From UBA3792 sp045114775 (GTDB taxonomy: Bacteria; Bacillota; Clostridia; Christensenellales; CAG-138), in contig JBGULC010000012.1 in the NCBI GenBank assembly GCA_045114775.1, forward strand, positions 124,001-188,000: a stretch of DNA of 64,000 bases. The letters run 5' to 3'. Position 1 is the first letter of the stretch, and every line of letters begins with the position of its first letter. Below, one piece after another: positions 8,283-16,610 of the stretch. Below the pieces are notes generated by a model that made no database searches, had not been told where the DNA came from, and worked only from the letters and a program-made list of their open reading frames with translations. The translations under genes and the position numbers were made by a program.

Positions 8283-9494
8283 TTACTTTCCGAAGAGCGA
8301 CAGGAACACGCCCGCCGCGATCGCGGAACCGATGACGCCGGCTACGTTCGGGCCCATCGCGTGCATCAGCAGGAAGTTCTTCGGATTCTCCTTCTGCCCC
8401 ACGACCTGGCTTACGCGCGCGGCCATCGGAACGGCGGATACGCCCGCGGAGCCGATCAGCGGATTGATCTTGTTCTTCAGGAACAGATTCATGAACTTGG
8501 CGAGCAGCACGCCGCCGGCGGTGCCGCCCATGAACGCGAGCACGCCGAGGACCACGATCGCGAGCGTCGTCCACGAAAGGAACGTGCCGCCCGTCGCCGT
8601 CGCGCCGACGCAGACGCCGAGGAAGATCGTGACGATGTTGCAGAGCTCATTCTGCACGGTCTTCGAAAGCCGCTCGGTCACGCCGGATTCCTTGAAGAGG
8701 TTGCCGAGCATCAGGCAGCCGACAAGCGGCGCCGCGGAGGGCACCAGCAGCGCGACGAAGATCGTGACCACGATCGGGAACAGGATCTTTTCGGTCTGCG
8801 AGACCGGGCGCAGCTGCGCCATGACGATCTGGCGTTCCTTCTTCGTGGTGAGCCCCTTCATGATCGGCGGCTGAATGACCGGCACGAGCGCCATGTACGA
8901 ATACGCGGCGACCGCGATCGGTCCGAGATATTCCGGTGCAAGCTGCGAGGTGACGAGGATCGCCGTCGGGCCGTCCGCGCCGCCGATGATGCCGATGGAC
9001 GCGGCGAGGTTCTGGATCGGCGTACCTTCGCCGACCGGGATCCACTGGAACGCAAGGATCGACAGCGCGAACGCGATGTAGATGCCGAGCTGCGCCGCCG
9101 CGCCGAGGATCAGGCTCTTCGGGTTCGCAATGAGCGGACCGAAATCCGTCATCGCGCCGACGCCCATAAAGATCAGGCACGGATAGATGCCGAGCTTGAC
9201 GCCGAGATACAGATAGTCCAGTAGTCCCGCGCCGCCGGTGAGGTTCTCCCAATGCACATGTCCGCCCGCGAAGTACTCCTCGTGGAACAGGCCCGCGCCG
9301 GGCAGGTTCGTGAGCAGCATGCCGAACGCGATCGGCACGAGCAGAAGCGGCTCGAATTTCTTCACGATCGCAAGGTACAGAAGCACGCACGCGATCGCGA
9401 TCATAATGAGCATTTTCCAGTTATCCCCGGCAAAGAACTGCGCAAAGCCCGAGCCGGTGAAAAACTCGGAAACGGTTTTCCAAACGGTTTCCAT
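8283..9494 (-). CDS. oadB: Na+-translocating decarboxylase beta subunit (OadB/GcdB/MmdB family)
   Basis: 403 residues, about ten hydrophobic segments. Family hallmarks: FMGVGAMTDFGPLIANPKS near residue 115, the GIIGGADGPTAI motif near residue 180 containing the Asp required for Na+ transport, and GNLFKESGVTERL. It decarboxylates carboxybiotin and pumps sodium outward. The family is shared by oxaloacetate, methylmalonyl-CoA and glutaconyl-CoA decarboxylases. The neighbouring OadA/PycB-like subunit points to oxaloacetate. It sits between the biotin carrier and the alpha subunit, all on the minus strand. Confidence 0.93.
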   Translation of the reverse strand: METVWKTVSEFFTGSGFAQFFAGDNWKMLIMIAIACVLLYLAIVKKFEPLLLVPIAFGMLLTNLPGAGLFHEEYFAGGHVHWENLTGGAGLLDYLYLGVKLGIYPCLIFMGVGAMTDFGPLIANPKSLILGAAAQLGIYIAFALSILAFQWIPVGEGTPIQNLAASIGIIGGADGPTAILVTSQLAPEYLGPIAVAAYSYMALVPVIQPPIMKGLTTKKERQIVMAQLRPVSQTEKILFPIVVTIFVALLVPSAAPLVGCLMLGNLFKESGVTERLSKTVQNELCNIVTIFLGVCVGATATGGTFLSWTTLAIVVLGVLAFMGGTAGGVLLAKFMNLFLKNKINPLIGSAGVSAVPMAARVSQVVGQKENPKNFLLMHAMGPNVAGVIGSAIAAGVFLSLFGK

Positions 9495-9506
9495 AGGCGC
9501 CCCCGA

Positions 9507-9848
9507 TCAGGCGATGGTGCACAGCAGCGCGCCGCTTTCGACCGAGGAGCCCTTCGCGACCATCATGGAGCTGACGCGGCCCGCGCACGGCGCAAGGATC
9601 TCGTTCTCCATCTTCATGGCTTCGAGGATCATGAGCTGCTGGCCTTCCTTGACGGTATCGCCGGGATTGACGTTGACCTGCAGGATGTTGCCGGGCATCG
9701 GAGAACGTACCTCGGTGCCTGCGCCCGCGGGCGCCGCGGCTTTGACCGGCTCCGCCGCCTTCGATGCGGCTGCCGCCGTCTTCGCGTCGATCTCCTCGAC
9801 CTCGACTTCGTATTTGGTTCCGTTGACATTGATCAGAAATTTACGCAT
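9507..9848 (-). CDS. biotin/lipoyl-domain carrier protein of the decarboxylase
   Basis: 113 residues. A short N-terminal strand (MRKFLINVNGTKYEVEVEEI), an Ala/Lys/Pro-rich linker (about 23-48), then a biotinyl domain with EAMKMENE. Lys79 is the biotinylation site. It carries the carboxyl group between the alpha subunit and the membrane beta subunit. It lies between oadG and oadB in the operon. Free-standing carriers like this belong to decarboxylase systems whose alpha subunit lacks its own biotin domain, as is the case here. Confidence 0.92.
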   Translation of the reverse strand: MRKFLINVNGTKYEVEVEEIDAKTAAAASKAAEPVKAAAPAGAGTEVRSPMPGNILQVNVNPGDTVKEGQQLMILEAMKMENEILAPCAGRVSSMMVAKGSSVESGALLCTIA

Positions 9849-9865
9849 GGTTTTTTACCCCCTGT

Positions 9866-10222
9866 TTAATCCACTCTTTTAAACGATACGATCCGGATCC
9901 CGCTGACGCTCTCGCCCATCACCGTCGCAACGGCTGCGGCGACCGCCGCCTTGATCTCGCCGAGATCGCCTTCCGGCACAGCGGCTTTCACCGGCGCAGG
10001 CGCCGGTTCGTTCGCATTCTGTTTTTTCTTGCCCGTGCGGCTCATGATCGCTCCCATGATCTTGATGATCGCAATCAGCGCGATCAGCCCGATGAATACG
10101 ATCCCGAGACCCAGGAGGAACGTGATCAGCGTCGAGGACGCCGTGTTGCCCTCGGCGAACAGTCCTCCGCCGCCCGTTTCGGCAGCGGTCCCGGCTGCCG
10201 CAATGATTTTCGCAAACAGCAT
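9866..10222 (-). CDS. oadG: OadG-family decarboxylase gamma subunit
   Basis: 118 residues, one membrane helix (about 31-58, LITFLLGLGIVFIGLIALIAI), then a Lys/Asn-rich and Ala/Pro-rich cytosolic tail. The gamma subunit anchors the soluble alpha subunit to the membrane beta subunit. It is the first gene of the operon, with GGAGG five to six nt before the ATG and a strong promoter at 10324-10352. The C-terminal segment GEIKAAVAAAVATVMG resembles tails found in clostridial OadG-like proteins. Confidence 0.85.
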   Translation of the reverse strand: MLFAKIIAAAGTAAETGGGGLFAEGNTASSTLITFLLGLGIVFIGLIALIAIIKIMGAIMSRTGKKKQNANEPAPAPVKAAVPEGDLGEIKAAVAAAVATVMGESVSGIRIVSFKRVD

Positions 10223-10323
10223 AGATTACCTCCATCCTTCCGGTCAGACCGTTGTATCTCAATCTAACCCTCTTTGTATTATATTCGACGGAAAACCTCT
10301 TTTTCCTTTTATCATTTTTGAAT

Positions 10324-10352
10324 ATTATATATCCGTTTTCGTTATATGTCAA
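10324..10352 (-). promoter_or_regulatory. perfect-consensus sigma-A promoter of the decarboxylase operon
   Basis: TTGACA at 10352-10347, exactly 17 nt, TATAAT at 10329-10324, matching the consensus at all 12 positions. A second TATAAT at 10283-10278 lacks a good -35. Confidence 0.85.
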
Positions 10353-10393
10353 TGTCCGCGTATTGTTTACGGCTTTTCGGGCACGCTGTTTCT

Positions 10394-11095
10394 ATGCTGA
10401 CACTGTTTTTGCGCGCGGTCTTTCTGGACCTCTTCGTGCTGCTGATTTTAAGGCTTACCGGCAAGCGTCAGGTAAGCGATCTGCAGCCGTACGACCTTCT
10501 GATGACGCTGATCATCGCCGACCTTGCGAGCACGGCGATCGCGGATACGGACATCCCGCTTCTGTACAGCGTGGTCCCGATCCTCGCCCTGTACCTCGTG
10601 CAGCAGGCGCTTGCGAAGCTCTGTCTGAAGTCTTCCGCGATCCGGCGGCTCGTATGCGGCACGCCGCAGATCCTGATCCTCGACGGCGTTCTGCAGGAGA
10701 AGATCATGCGGCGCACGAACTACACGGTCCGCGACCTCCTCGACAGCCTCCGAAGCAAGGATATCTTTGACGTACACGAGGTCGCCTACGCGATCCTCGA
10801 AACGAACGGCACCGTCAGCGTGCTCGAGAAGGCGGCGTTCCAGCAGCCGAACAAGCAGGAGCTGAATATCGAGCCCGGCTCCGCCGCGCTTTCCCATCTT
10901 CTGATCCTGGAGGGAAAGATCCAGAAGAGCGGACTTTCCACCCTGCACCTTTCCCGCGCGGACGTCGAAGCGATGCTGAAGGAGCACGGGCTCGCGCTCG
11001 AAAACGTCTTTTTTGCGCAGATGAACGGCGACGGCGAGCTGCATCTTCAGCTCGACCGCAAAAATCAAAGCCGTGTGATGCACTTTTCGGTATAG
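10394..11095 (+). CDS. DUF421 (YetF-type) membrane protein
   Basis: 233 residues from the ATG at 10394. Three hydrophobic N-terminal segments (MLTLFLRAVFLDLFVLLI, then about 35-55 and 62-80) with the family motif RLTGKRQVSDLQPYDLL. A cytosolic alpha/beta domain follows. The function of DUF421 proteins is unknown. Several are forespore or stress associated in Bacillus. Starts at 10346 and 10352 are possible but would add residues atypical of the family and lie over the divergent promoter. No clear ribosome site precedes any of them. It is followed by a DUF4363 gene after 8 nt, a recurring pair in Clostridia. Confidence 0.82.
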   Translation: MLTLFLRAVFLDLFVLLILRLTGKRQVSDLQPYDLLMTLIIADLASTAIADTDIPLLYSVVPILALYLVQQALAKLCLKSSAIRRLVCGTPQILILDGVLQEKIMRRTNYTVRDLLDSLRSKDIFDVHEVAYAILETNGTVSVLEKAAFQQPNKQELNIEPGSAALSHLLILEGKIQKSGLSTLHLSRADVEAMLKEHGLALENVFFAQMNGDGELHLQLDRKNQSRVMHFSV

Positions 11096-11103
11096 GAGGG
11101 ACC

Positions 11104-11496
11104 ATGGGCTTTACGATCTTCCGCACGGTCATGACGATCGCGATCTGCTGTTTTCTCATCGTGCTTTTTCTGCTGTCCTCAGCGTTTCTGGACCGGTTCT
11201 GCGCCGAAGCCGACGCCCTGATCGATCGGGCGGAGGTCTCGCTGCTGAAGAGCGATCCTGCGTCCGCCTTGCCGGACTGCGAAGCGCTGTCCCGTCTTGT
11301 GCGCGAGCGAATGCCTGCGCTCGAACGGTTCCTGAACCATGCCGATATCGACGACCTTGACGCCGCATCCGCCGTCGCCGACCGCGCGGCGCGCGCAGGG
11401 GAAGCCGGAGCCGCCGCCGAAGCGCTTGCCGAAGCGCGCTCGATCCTCGTCCGTATCCGCGGGATCGAACATTTTTCGTGGAATAATCTGCTTTAG
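11104..11496 (+). CDS. DUF4363 family protein
   Basis: 130 residues: one N-terminal membrane helix (about 4-26), then an extracytoplasmic all-helical domain rich in Ala, Leu and Glu. The TVMTIAICCFLIVLFLLSSA opening and ISxxD-like helices match DUF4363, which is typically encoded right after a DUF421 protein. GGAGG lies 4 nt before the ATG. Function is unknown. The tight spacing suggests that the two proteins act together at the membrane. Confidence 0.75.
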   Translation: MGFTIFRTVMTIAICCFLIVLFLLSSAFLDRFCAEADALIDRAEVSLLKSDPASALPDCEALSRLVRERMPALERFLNHADIDDLDAASAVADRAARAGEAGAAAEALAEARSILVRIRGIEHFSWNNLL

Positions 11497-11498
11497 CA

Positions 11499-11527
11499 TT
11501 TACTCCCGCGCCGAACTGTGGTATACT
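11499..11527 (+). promoter_or_regulatory. sigma-A promoter of the adenine deaminase gene
   Basis: TTTACT at 11499-11504, 17-nt spacer, TATACT at 11522-11527. Starts just after the DUF4363 stop. The leader is about 30 nt with GAGGTG before the ATG, too short for a purine aptamer. Confidence 0.75.
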
Positions 11528-11562
11528 GATAAAAATATACGAAATGAGGTGCGGATTTCGGC

Positions 11563-13272
11563 ATGAAAGCAGGCGATCTATCCCGTCTGATCCCGCTCGC
11601 GCGGAAGGGCAGGCCGGACTTTGTGATCCGGAACGCGCGTGTGATCAACGTGTTCACCAAAGAGATCATGGAAACGAACGTCGCGATCGCGGACGGCACG
11701 GTCATCGGCGTCGGCAATTACTCCTGCGAAAACGAATACAACGCCCACGGCGCGTACCTTGCGCCGGGGTTCATCGACGGGCATGTGCACATCGAAAGCT
11801 CGATGGTCACGCCCGCTTCTTTTGCGCAGATGATCCTGCCGAAGGGCACGACCTCGATCGTCGCCGATCCGCACGAGATCGCGAACGTCGCGGGAAAGGA
11901 GGGCTTGCGGGCGATCCTCGCGCTTTCGCGGGATCTGCCGCTGGACATTCATTTCATGCTCCCCTCCTGCGTTCCCGCAACCCCGTTCGAGCACAGCGGC
12001 GCGTCGCTTTCCGCCGACGATCTTGCGGAGTTTCTGGACGATCCGATGGTCCTCGGGCTCGGCGAGGTCATGGACTATCCCTCGGTCGTCGCCGGCGCGG
12101 AGGATATGCTCAAAAAGCTGGAACGCTTCAGCGACCGTCCGATCGACGGACACGTGCCGATGCTGACCGGCAAAGCGCTGAACGCCTATTGCCTTGCGGG
12201 ACCGCGCACCGATCACGAATGCTCGAACTTCCCGGAGCTCAAGGAAAAGTTGCGGAACGGCATGGTGATCCTCATCCGCATGGGCTCAGCCGCAAACGGC
12301 GTGACCGAGATGTTCGACGGCATCGTCGCGGAGGGGCTGCCGACCGACCGGATCTGCTTCTGCACCGACGACAAGCACCTTGAGAACATCCGTTCCGAGG
12401 GCCATATCAACCACATCGTCAACGTCGCGATCTCGCGCGGGATCCGTCCGCTCGACGCGATCCGCATGGCGACCCTGAACACGGCGACGGCCTACGGCTT
12501 AAAGCGCGTCGGGGCGATCGCGCCGGGATACCGCGCGAACCTCGTGCTGTTCGACGATCTGCATTCGATCGTGCCGAAGGCGGTCTTCGCAAACGGAACG
12601 CTTGTCGATCCGAACGCGCCGATCCCCTCCCCCGCGGTTCCGGAAAGCGTCAAAAACAGCGTGCACGCCGCGCCGTTCGGCCCGGAGAATCTGAAGCTTC
12701 CCACCAAACAGTTTATGCCCATCATCGAAACCGTGCCGCATCAGCTTGTGACGCGGCTCGTCACCGGCATCGTCCCGACCGACGAAGACGGATATTTCAT
12801 TTCCGAAGACGGGCTGAACAAGCTTGCGGTCATCGAGCGTCACCACGCGACGGGACACATCGGCGTCGGCGTCGTGGAGGGCATGCATATCAAAGGCGGC
12901 GCGATCGCGGCGACGGTCGCGCACGATTCGCACAACATCGTGGTCGTCGGCGACAACGACGCGGATATGTGCTTTGCGGGCGAAACGCTGCAGAAATGCG
13001 GCGGCGGCTTTACGGTCGTCTCGAACGGCGAGGTAAAAGCGCTTTTGGAGCTTCCGGTCGCAGGACTGATGAGCGACGCGCCGGTCGAAACCGTGCTCAA
13101 AAAGCAGCAGGGGCTGCTCCTGGCCGCGCACGCGCTCGGTGCAGACGACGCCTGCGATCCCTTGGTCCTGCTCTCGTTCCTTGCCCTGCCGGTCATCCCG
13201 GAGGTCCGTCTCACCGACTGCGGGCTCTTTGACGTGCGGACGATGTCGTTTTTATATCACTCGGTCTCTTGA
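11563..13272 (+). CDS. ade: adenine deaminase
   Basis: 569 residues, the bacterial AdeC length (about 570-600). Amidohydrolase fold: the metal ligands in GFIDGHVHIESSM (about residues 68-80), DPHEIANV near 105, GLGEVMDYPSV near 168, DDKHLENI near 270, and the C-terminal adenine deaminase domain with HDSHNIVVVGDN. It converts adenine to hypoxanthine in the cytosol for purine salvage. It has its own promoter. The end of the gene (last three codons plus stop) forms the 5' arm of the structured repeat at 13262-13389. It sits next to two BMP-type nucleoside uptake systems. Confidence 0.95.
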   Translation: MKAGDLSRLIPLARKGRPDFVIRNARVINVFTKEIMETNVAIADGTVIGVGNYSCENEYNAHGAYLAPGFIDGHVHIESSMVTPASFAQMILPKGTTSIVADPHEIANVAGKEGLRAILALSRDLPLDIHFMLPSCVPATPFEHSGASLSADDLAEFLDDPMVLGLGEVMDYPSVVAGAEDMLKKLERFSDRPIDGHVPMLTGKALNAYCLAGPRTDHECSNFPELKEKLRNGMVILIRMGSAANGVTEMFDGIVAEGLPTDRICFCTDDKHLENIRSEGHINHIVNVAISRGIRPLDAIRMATLNTATAYGLKRVGAIAPGYRANLVLFDDLHSIVPKAVFANGTLVDPNAPIPSPAVPESVKNSVHAAPFGPENLKLPTKQFMPIIETVPHQLVTRLVTGIVPTDEDGYFISEDGLNKLAVIERHHATGHIGVGVVEGMHIKGGAIAATVAHDSHNIVVVGDNDADMCFAGETLQKCGGGFTVVSNGEVKALLELPVAGLMSDAPVETVLKKQQGLLLAAHALGADDACDPLVLLSFLALPVIPEVRLTDCGLFDVRTMSFLYHSVS

Positions 13273-13389
13273 AATCTTCGTTTTCAACAGACCGGTTTGC
13301 AGCTCCCGCCTATCATCCTGCGGATGATGCGAGCGGCGGGATCTCAAAGGTGTCAAATTCGCCGCACATGTCGCCGAATTTGACGGATC
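13262..13389 (+). repeat. structured repeat element, copy A
   Basis: Three consecutive hairpins. H1 (13262-13294) pairs CGGTCTcTTGAAA with TTTCAACAGACCG. H2 (13305-13340) has CCCGCC/GGCGGG outside and ATCATCC/GGATGAT inside. H3 (13352-13384) pairs GTCAAATTCG with CGAATTTGAC around the 13-nt loop CCGCACATGTCGC. It aligns end to end with copy B (22591-22716, minus strand), where the stems differ but still pair. It overlaps the ade stop codon. Confidence 0.8.
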
Positions 13390-13486
13390 TATGCTCCGTT
13401 CTTTCCCCCGATGCGTCCGGACGCGCGTAAAAACGCGCTTATACGGTTCGCTGCGCTTTCCTTCCGTTTCGCAAGAGGTAACGCCT

Positions 13487-14077
13487 ATGTGTCTGTTCCG
13501 TAAAAAGAAGCCCTTTACCCAATCCGAGCACGAGCTATGGCGGTCGCAATGGCAAAGCCTGTTTCCGCCGGAATGTCGGAACGTCCCCGTCACCGTCGAC
13601 GGCGTGACGCACATCGCGTATGTGCTCGTCGGTCACAATGCCATGATGCTGCAGGACGGGCTTTTGATGCAGGCGACGTTCTTTGACGTCTGCGAGCTGT
13701 TTCAAAGCGCGGGTTATCACGTGGTCTGGCTGATGCGCTGTACGCAGGACATCCACAACGGCTATCTGAAATGCGTGAAAAAGGAGGACGGCGGCAAGCG
13801 GATGCAATGGCTCTGGAAAAGCCCCACGACGAATTTCGGCTGCTGGAGCTCGGATCAGAAGCACGCCTCCATTCTGCTGCAGATCGAAGAGCTGCCGGAC
13901 GAAGGCGCGATCGGCTGTGAGAAGAAGGTGCTGCAGCGCGTGGTCTGGGCGGAAAGCGACGATCCCGAAAGCATGGTCCCGAAGCGCACGACCTTCACGA
14001 CCGTCAACATTCCCGACACGCCCCCGGAGCTTGTTCGCTGGCTGAACGGCGAATCCCTGAGCCGTTTCCGGGATTGA
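13487..14077 (+). CDS. hypothetical protein, no recognised family
   Basis: 196 residues from MCLFRKKKPFTQSEHELW. The ATG at 13487 is chosen for an AGAGGT ribosome site. The frame is open upstream to 13391 but without a site and with low-quality sequence. The protein is soluble, with no signal peptide or membrane segment, mixed alpha/beta, Trp- and Cys-rich in the middle (HVVWLMRCTQDIHNGYLKC, WLWKSPTTNFGCWSS). It looks like an intact gene: normal codon use, and an intrinsic terminator 12 nt after the stop. No function is assigned. It is isolated between ade with its repeat element and a convergent ABC operon. Confidence 0.6.
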   Translation: MCLFRKKKPFTQSEHELWRSQWQSLFPPECRNVPVTVDGVTHIAYVLVGHNAMMLQDGLLMQATFFDVCELFQSAGYHVVWLMRCTQDIHNGYLKCVKKEDGGKRMQWLWKSPTTNFGCWSSDQKHASILLQIEELPDEGAIGCEKKVLQRVVWAESDDPESMVPKRTTFTTVNIPDTPPELVRWLNGESLSRFRD

Positions 14078-14088
14078 TTTTTCCGAAG

Positions 14089-14115
14089 CGCCTCCCCGAA
14101 GGGGAAGGCGTTTTT
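14089..14115 (+). terminator. intrinsic terminator after the hypothetical gene
   Basis: CGCCTCCCC, GAA loop, GGGGAAGGCG (one bulged A), followed by five T. Confidence 0.75.
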
Positions 14116-14335
14116 CATAGCTGTGACGATAGCTATTATCATAGCTGATATAAGATTTTATAATAGCTAAGATCAGACTTTCATACAATGCCTCCCCTTT
14201 CGAAAGGGGGAGGCATTCTGTTGACAGCTATGATGATTATGATCATAGCTATTATGATACTGGATTTCTTTCGGTATTATTTTCATAATAGCTATTCTTA
14301 TAATAGCTATTCTTATAATAGTTATTAACTATACG
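14116..14335. repeat. AT-rich intergenic block of AGCTAT repeats with a central palindrome
   Basis: Gene-free convergent region. ATAGCT or its complement AGCTAT recurs about nine times. Near 14284-14328 the unit TTATAATAGCTATTC recurs almost in tandem. At 14187-14217 there is a near-perfect hairpin (AATGCCTCCCCTTT / AAAGGGGGAGGCATT). No open reading frame or promoter with good spacing was seen. Confidence 0.6.
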
Positions 14336-14395
14336 ACGTTTTCGGCAAAAACCCTCTTTTTGAATTGTGAACTTTTTCCTGAAATCTGCGCGCAC

Positions 14396-14421
14396 AAAAA
14401 GGACCGCCTTTCGGACGGTCC
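14396..14421 (-). terminator. terminator of the first nucleoside ABC operon
   Basis: On the minus strand GGACCG, 9-nt loop, CGGTCC, then TTTTT, 17 nt after the permease stop. Confidence 0.85.
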
Positions 14422-14437
14422 TTTGCGATTATGTTCG

Positions 14438-15424
14438 CTATCGCTCCTCGCGGAAGTAGGCGAGGCCGAGGCTTTGCGGCGGCTGATTCTCGCGCTTTTT
14501 GCGCAGCGAAACGAAGATCAGCACCAGCAGCGTAACGACGTACGGGATCAGCTTATAAAGCTCCTTCATGCCCATGAGCGGGTTCAGATGCTCGCTCAGG
14601 ATCAGCAGGCCGCCGAACATGATCGAAGCCGGTATGCTGATCGCCGGACGCCAGGTGGTGAAGATGACCAGCGCGATCGCAAGCCAGCCGATCTGGTCGA
14701 TCTTCGGCTCGGACCACGTGCCGTGCGCGCATTCCATGACGAAGCAGAGCCCGCCGAGACCTGCGATCATGCTGCCCACGATGGTCGCCAGATACTTATA
14801 CCGCGTAACGTTGATGCCCGCGGCGTCCGCCGTCGCCGGGTTTTCGCCGACCGCGCGAAGCTGCAGACCCGTTCGGCTGTATTTCAAAAACAGCGCAACG
14901 AGGATCGCGACGACGATCGCGGAGTAGCCGAGCCAGCCCGGCACGTTGCCGTCGCTGAAATATCCGACCGTTCCCGTGATGGTGATGCTTGCGACGCCGG
15001 AGGCCTGCGCGTCGGTCAGCTTGATCAGCGACCCGCCCAGAAACTGCGCGATTCCCGTGCCGAAGATCGTCATCGAAAGACCGGTCACGTTTTGATTTGC
15101 GCGAAGCGTGACCGTCAGGAAGCAGTAGAGCAGCCCCATGAGAAACGATCCGATCAGACAGCAGAGCAGCGGGATCATGATCGCGATGAATCCGTTGATC
15201 TGCGCCGCGCCGACCGAATGCTCGTAGATGAACGCGCCGGCGACGCCGGAGATCGCGCCGATGAACATAATGCCCGGGATGCCGAGGTTCAGGTTGCCGG
15301 ATTTTTCGGTGAGGATCTCGCCGGTGCTGCCGTACAGAAGCGGCATGGCCTGCATGATCGCACGCGGAATGAAAGCTGCCACAAAGCTCCAGATAGCTTC
15401 CCACAAACTCATTTCGTTCTGCAT
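14438..15424 (-). CDS. BMP-system ABC permease, smaller subunit (NupQ/YufQ type), system A
   Basis: 328 residues, about 8-9 membrane helices, BPD_transp_2 family. Markers: PLLYGSTGEILTEKSGNLNLGIPGIMFIGA near the N-terminus and LRAVGENPATADAAGINV, the coupling loop to the ATPase. It is the last gene of the operon, 4 nt after the larger permease. Together they form the translocation channel of an uptake system for nucleosides or purine-like substrates. Substrate is inferred from the family and from the nearby adenine deaminase, not from specific residues. Confidence 0.88.
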   Translation of the reverse strand: MQNEMSLWEAIWSFVAAFIPRAIMQAMPLLYGSTGEILTEKSGNLNLGIPGIMFIGAISGVAGAFIYEHSVGAAQINGFIAIMIPLLCCLIGSFLMGLLYCFLTVTLRANQNVTGLSMTIFGTGIAQFLGGSLIKLTDAQASGVASITITGTVGYFSDGNVPGWLGYSAIVVAILVALFLKYSRTGLQLRAVGENPATADAAGINVTRYKYLATIVGSMIAGLGGLCFVMECAHGTWSEPKIDQIGWLAIALVIFTTWRPAISIPASIMFGGLLILSEHLNPLMGMKELYKLIPYVVTLLVLIFVSLRKKRENQPPQSLGLAYFREER

Positions 15425-15428
15425 ACCG

Positions 15429-16610
15429 TTATTCCTCCCTCTTCTTACGGCGGCTGAGCTGCAGCTTGTAGGTGATGAAGAACTCGCAGCCGATAATAAA
15501 GAACAGAATGATCGCCATCAGCATGTTCGCAAAATTCTTATCGAGGCTGACGCCGTCGGGCATCTTGACCTCTTTTGCGCCGTACTGCATGAAGACCAGC
15601 AGCAGCGACGAGGCGATCATGCCGAACGGGTTGAACTGCGACATCCACGAGACCATGACCGCCGTGTATCCGCGGCCCTCGACGGCCGTGTCGGAGATCG
15701 TGCCTTCCGCGCCGACCAGCAAGAATCCGATCAGGCCGCAGAGCGCGCCGGAAAGGATCATCGTGCGAATGATGACGCGGTCGACCTTCATGCCCGCGTA
15801 GCTTGCCGTGCGCTCGCTCTCGCCGACGACGGCGATCTCATAGCCCTGCTTGCTGAACTTCAGATACAGGAACATCAGGACCGTCAGAATGCCGATGCAC
15901 GCGATCGGGAACAGATACTGCGTGCCGTTCTGTTCGGCGATCATCGGGAAGTTGCCGATGCCGTAGGACGGAAACGCCGAGTTGATATATCCGACCGCCG
16001 TTCCGTTGGAGGTCCACTGATAGAGCTTCGGGAAGCCGGTGAACTGGATGATGAAGCGTACGATCTGTATTGCGACGTAGTTCATCATCAGCGTGAACAG
16101 CGTTTCGTTCGTGTTCCAGCGCGATTTGAAAAACGCCGGAAGGAAGCCCCAGAGCGCGCCCGCGGCGATCGCGGCGATCAGCATGCACGGGAACAGGATC
16201 AGGTTCTTGACAGTCATCGAAACCTCGGGATCGTTGAAGAACGGCATACGGCCGGCATAGAACATACACGCTGCCGCGGCAAACGCGCCGATCAGCACCT
16301 GTCCCTCCGCGCCGATGTTCCAGAACCGCATCTTGAACGCGGGTGTGACCGCAAGCGAAATGCCGAGCAGGATCGCCACATAATAGACCGTCTTCCACGT
16401 CTTGCGGCCCGAGCCGAAGGTGCCTTCGAACATGCTCTTGAACACGGTCGCGGGATTCATCTTGGTAACGAGGATCGTAATGAGCGCGCACAAAAGCAGC
16501 GCCATCAGGATCGCGGCGGCGCGGATCAGCCAACGTTTCCACCCGGGGATGCCGTCGCGCTTGGCGATATGGATCCCGAACGGAAGAATGAACTGTTTTT
16601 TACGCTTCAT
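15429..16610 (-). CDS. BMP-system ABC permease, larger subunit (NupP/YufP type), system A
   Basis: 393 residues, about ten membrane helices. The N-terminus has a basic segment followed by a long helix (AAAILMALLLCALITILVT). Conserved features: FWNIGAEGQVLIGAFAAA, NYVAIQIVRF, and VVGESERTASYAGM (EAA-like coupling loop). The start overlaps the ATPase stop by 11 nt, so the two are coupled. Paralogous to 23700-24884 of system B. Confidence 0.88.
   Translation of the reverse strand: MKRKKQFILPFGIHIAKRDGIPGWKRWLIRAAAILMALLLCALITILVTKMNPATVFKSMFEGTFGSGRKTWKTVYYVAILLGISLAVTPAFKMRFWNIGAEGQVLIGAFAAAACMFYAGRMPFFNDPEVSMTVKNLILFPCMLIAAIAAGALWGFLPAFFKSRWNTNETLFTLMMNYVAIQIVRFIIQFTGFPKLYQWTSNGTAVGYINSAFPSYGIGNFPMIAEQNGTQYLFPIACIGILTVLMFLYLKFSKQGYEIAVVGESERTASYAGMKVDRVIIRTMILSGALCGLIGFLLVGAEGTISDTAVEGRGYTAVMVSWMSQFNPFGMIASSLLLVFMQYGAKEVKMPDGVSLDKNFANMLMAIILFFIIGCEFFITYKLQLSRRKKREE

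Noticed and set aside
11528..11562. Purine riboswitch upstream of adenine deaminase
   Set aside because: Only about 30 nt separate the transcription start from the ATG.
13391..13486. N-terminal extension of the hypothetical protein at 13487
   Set aside because: The extra 32 codons have no ribosome site and begin within the flank of the structured repeat.
14116..14335. CRISPR array or tRNA cluster
   Set aside because: Repeat unit is short and irregular, spacers are not uniform, and no cloverleaf can be drawn.
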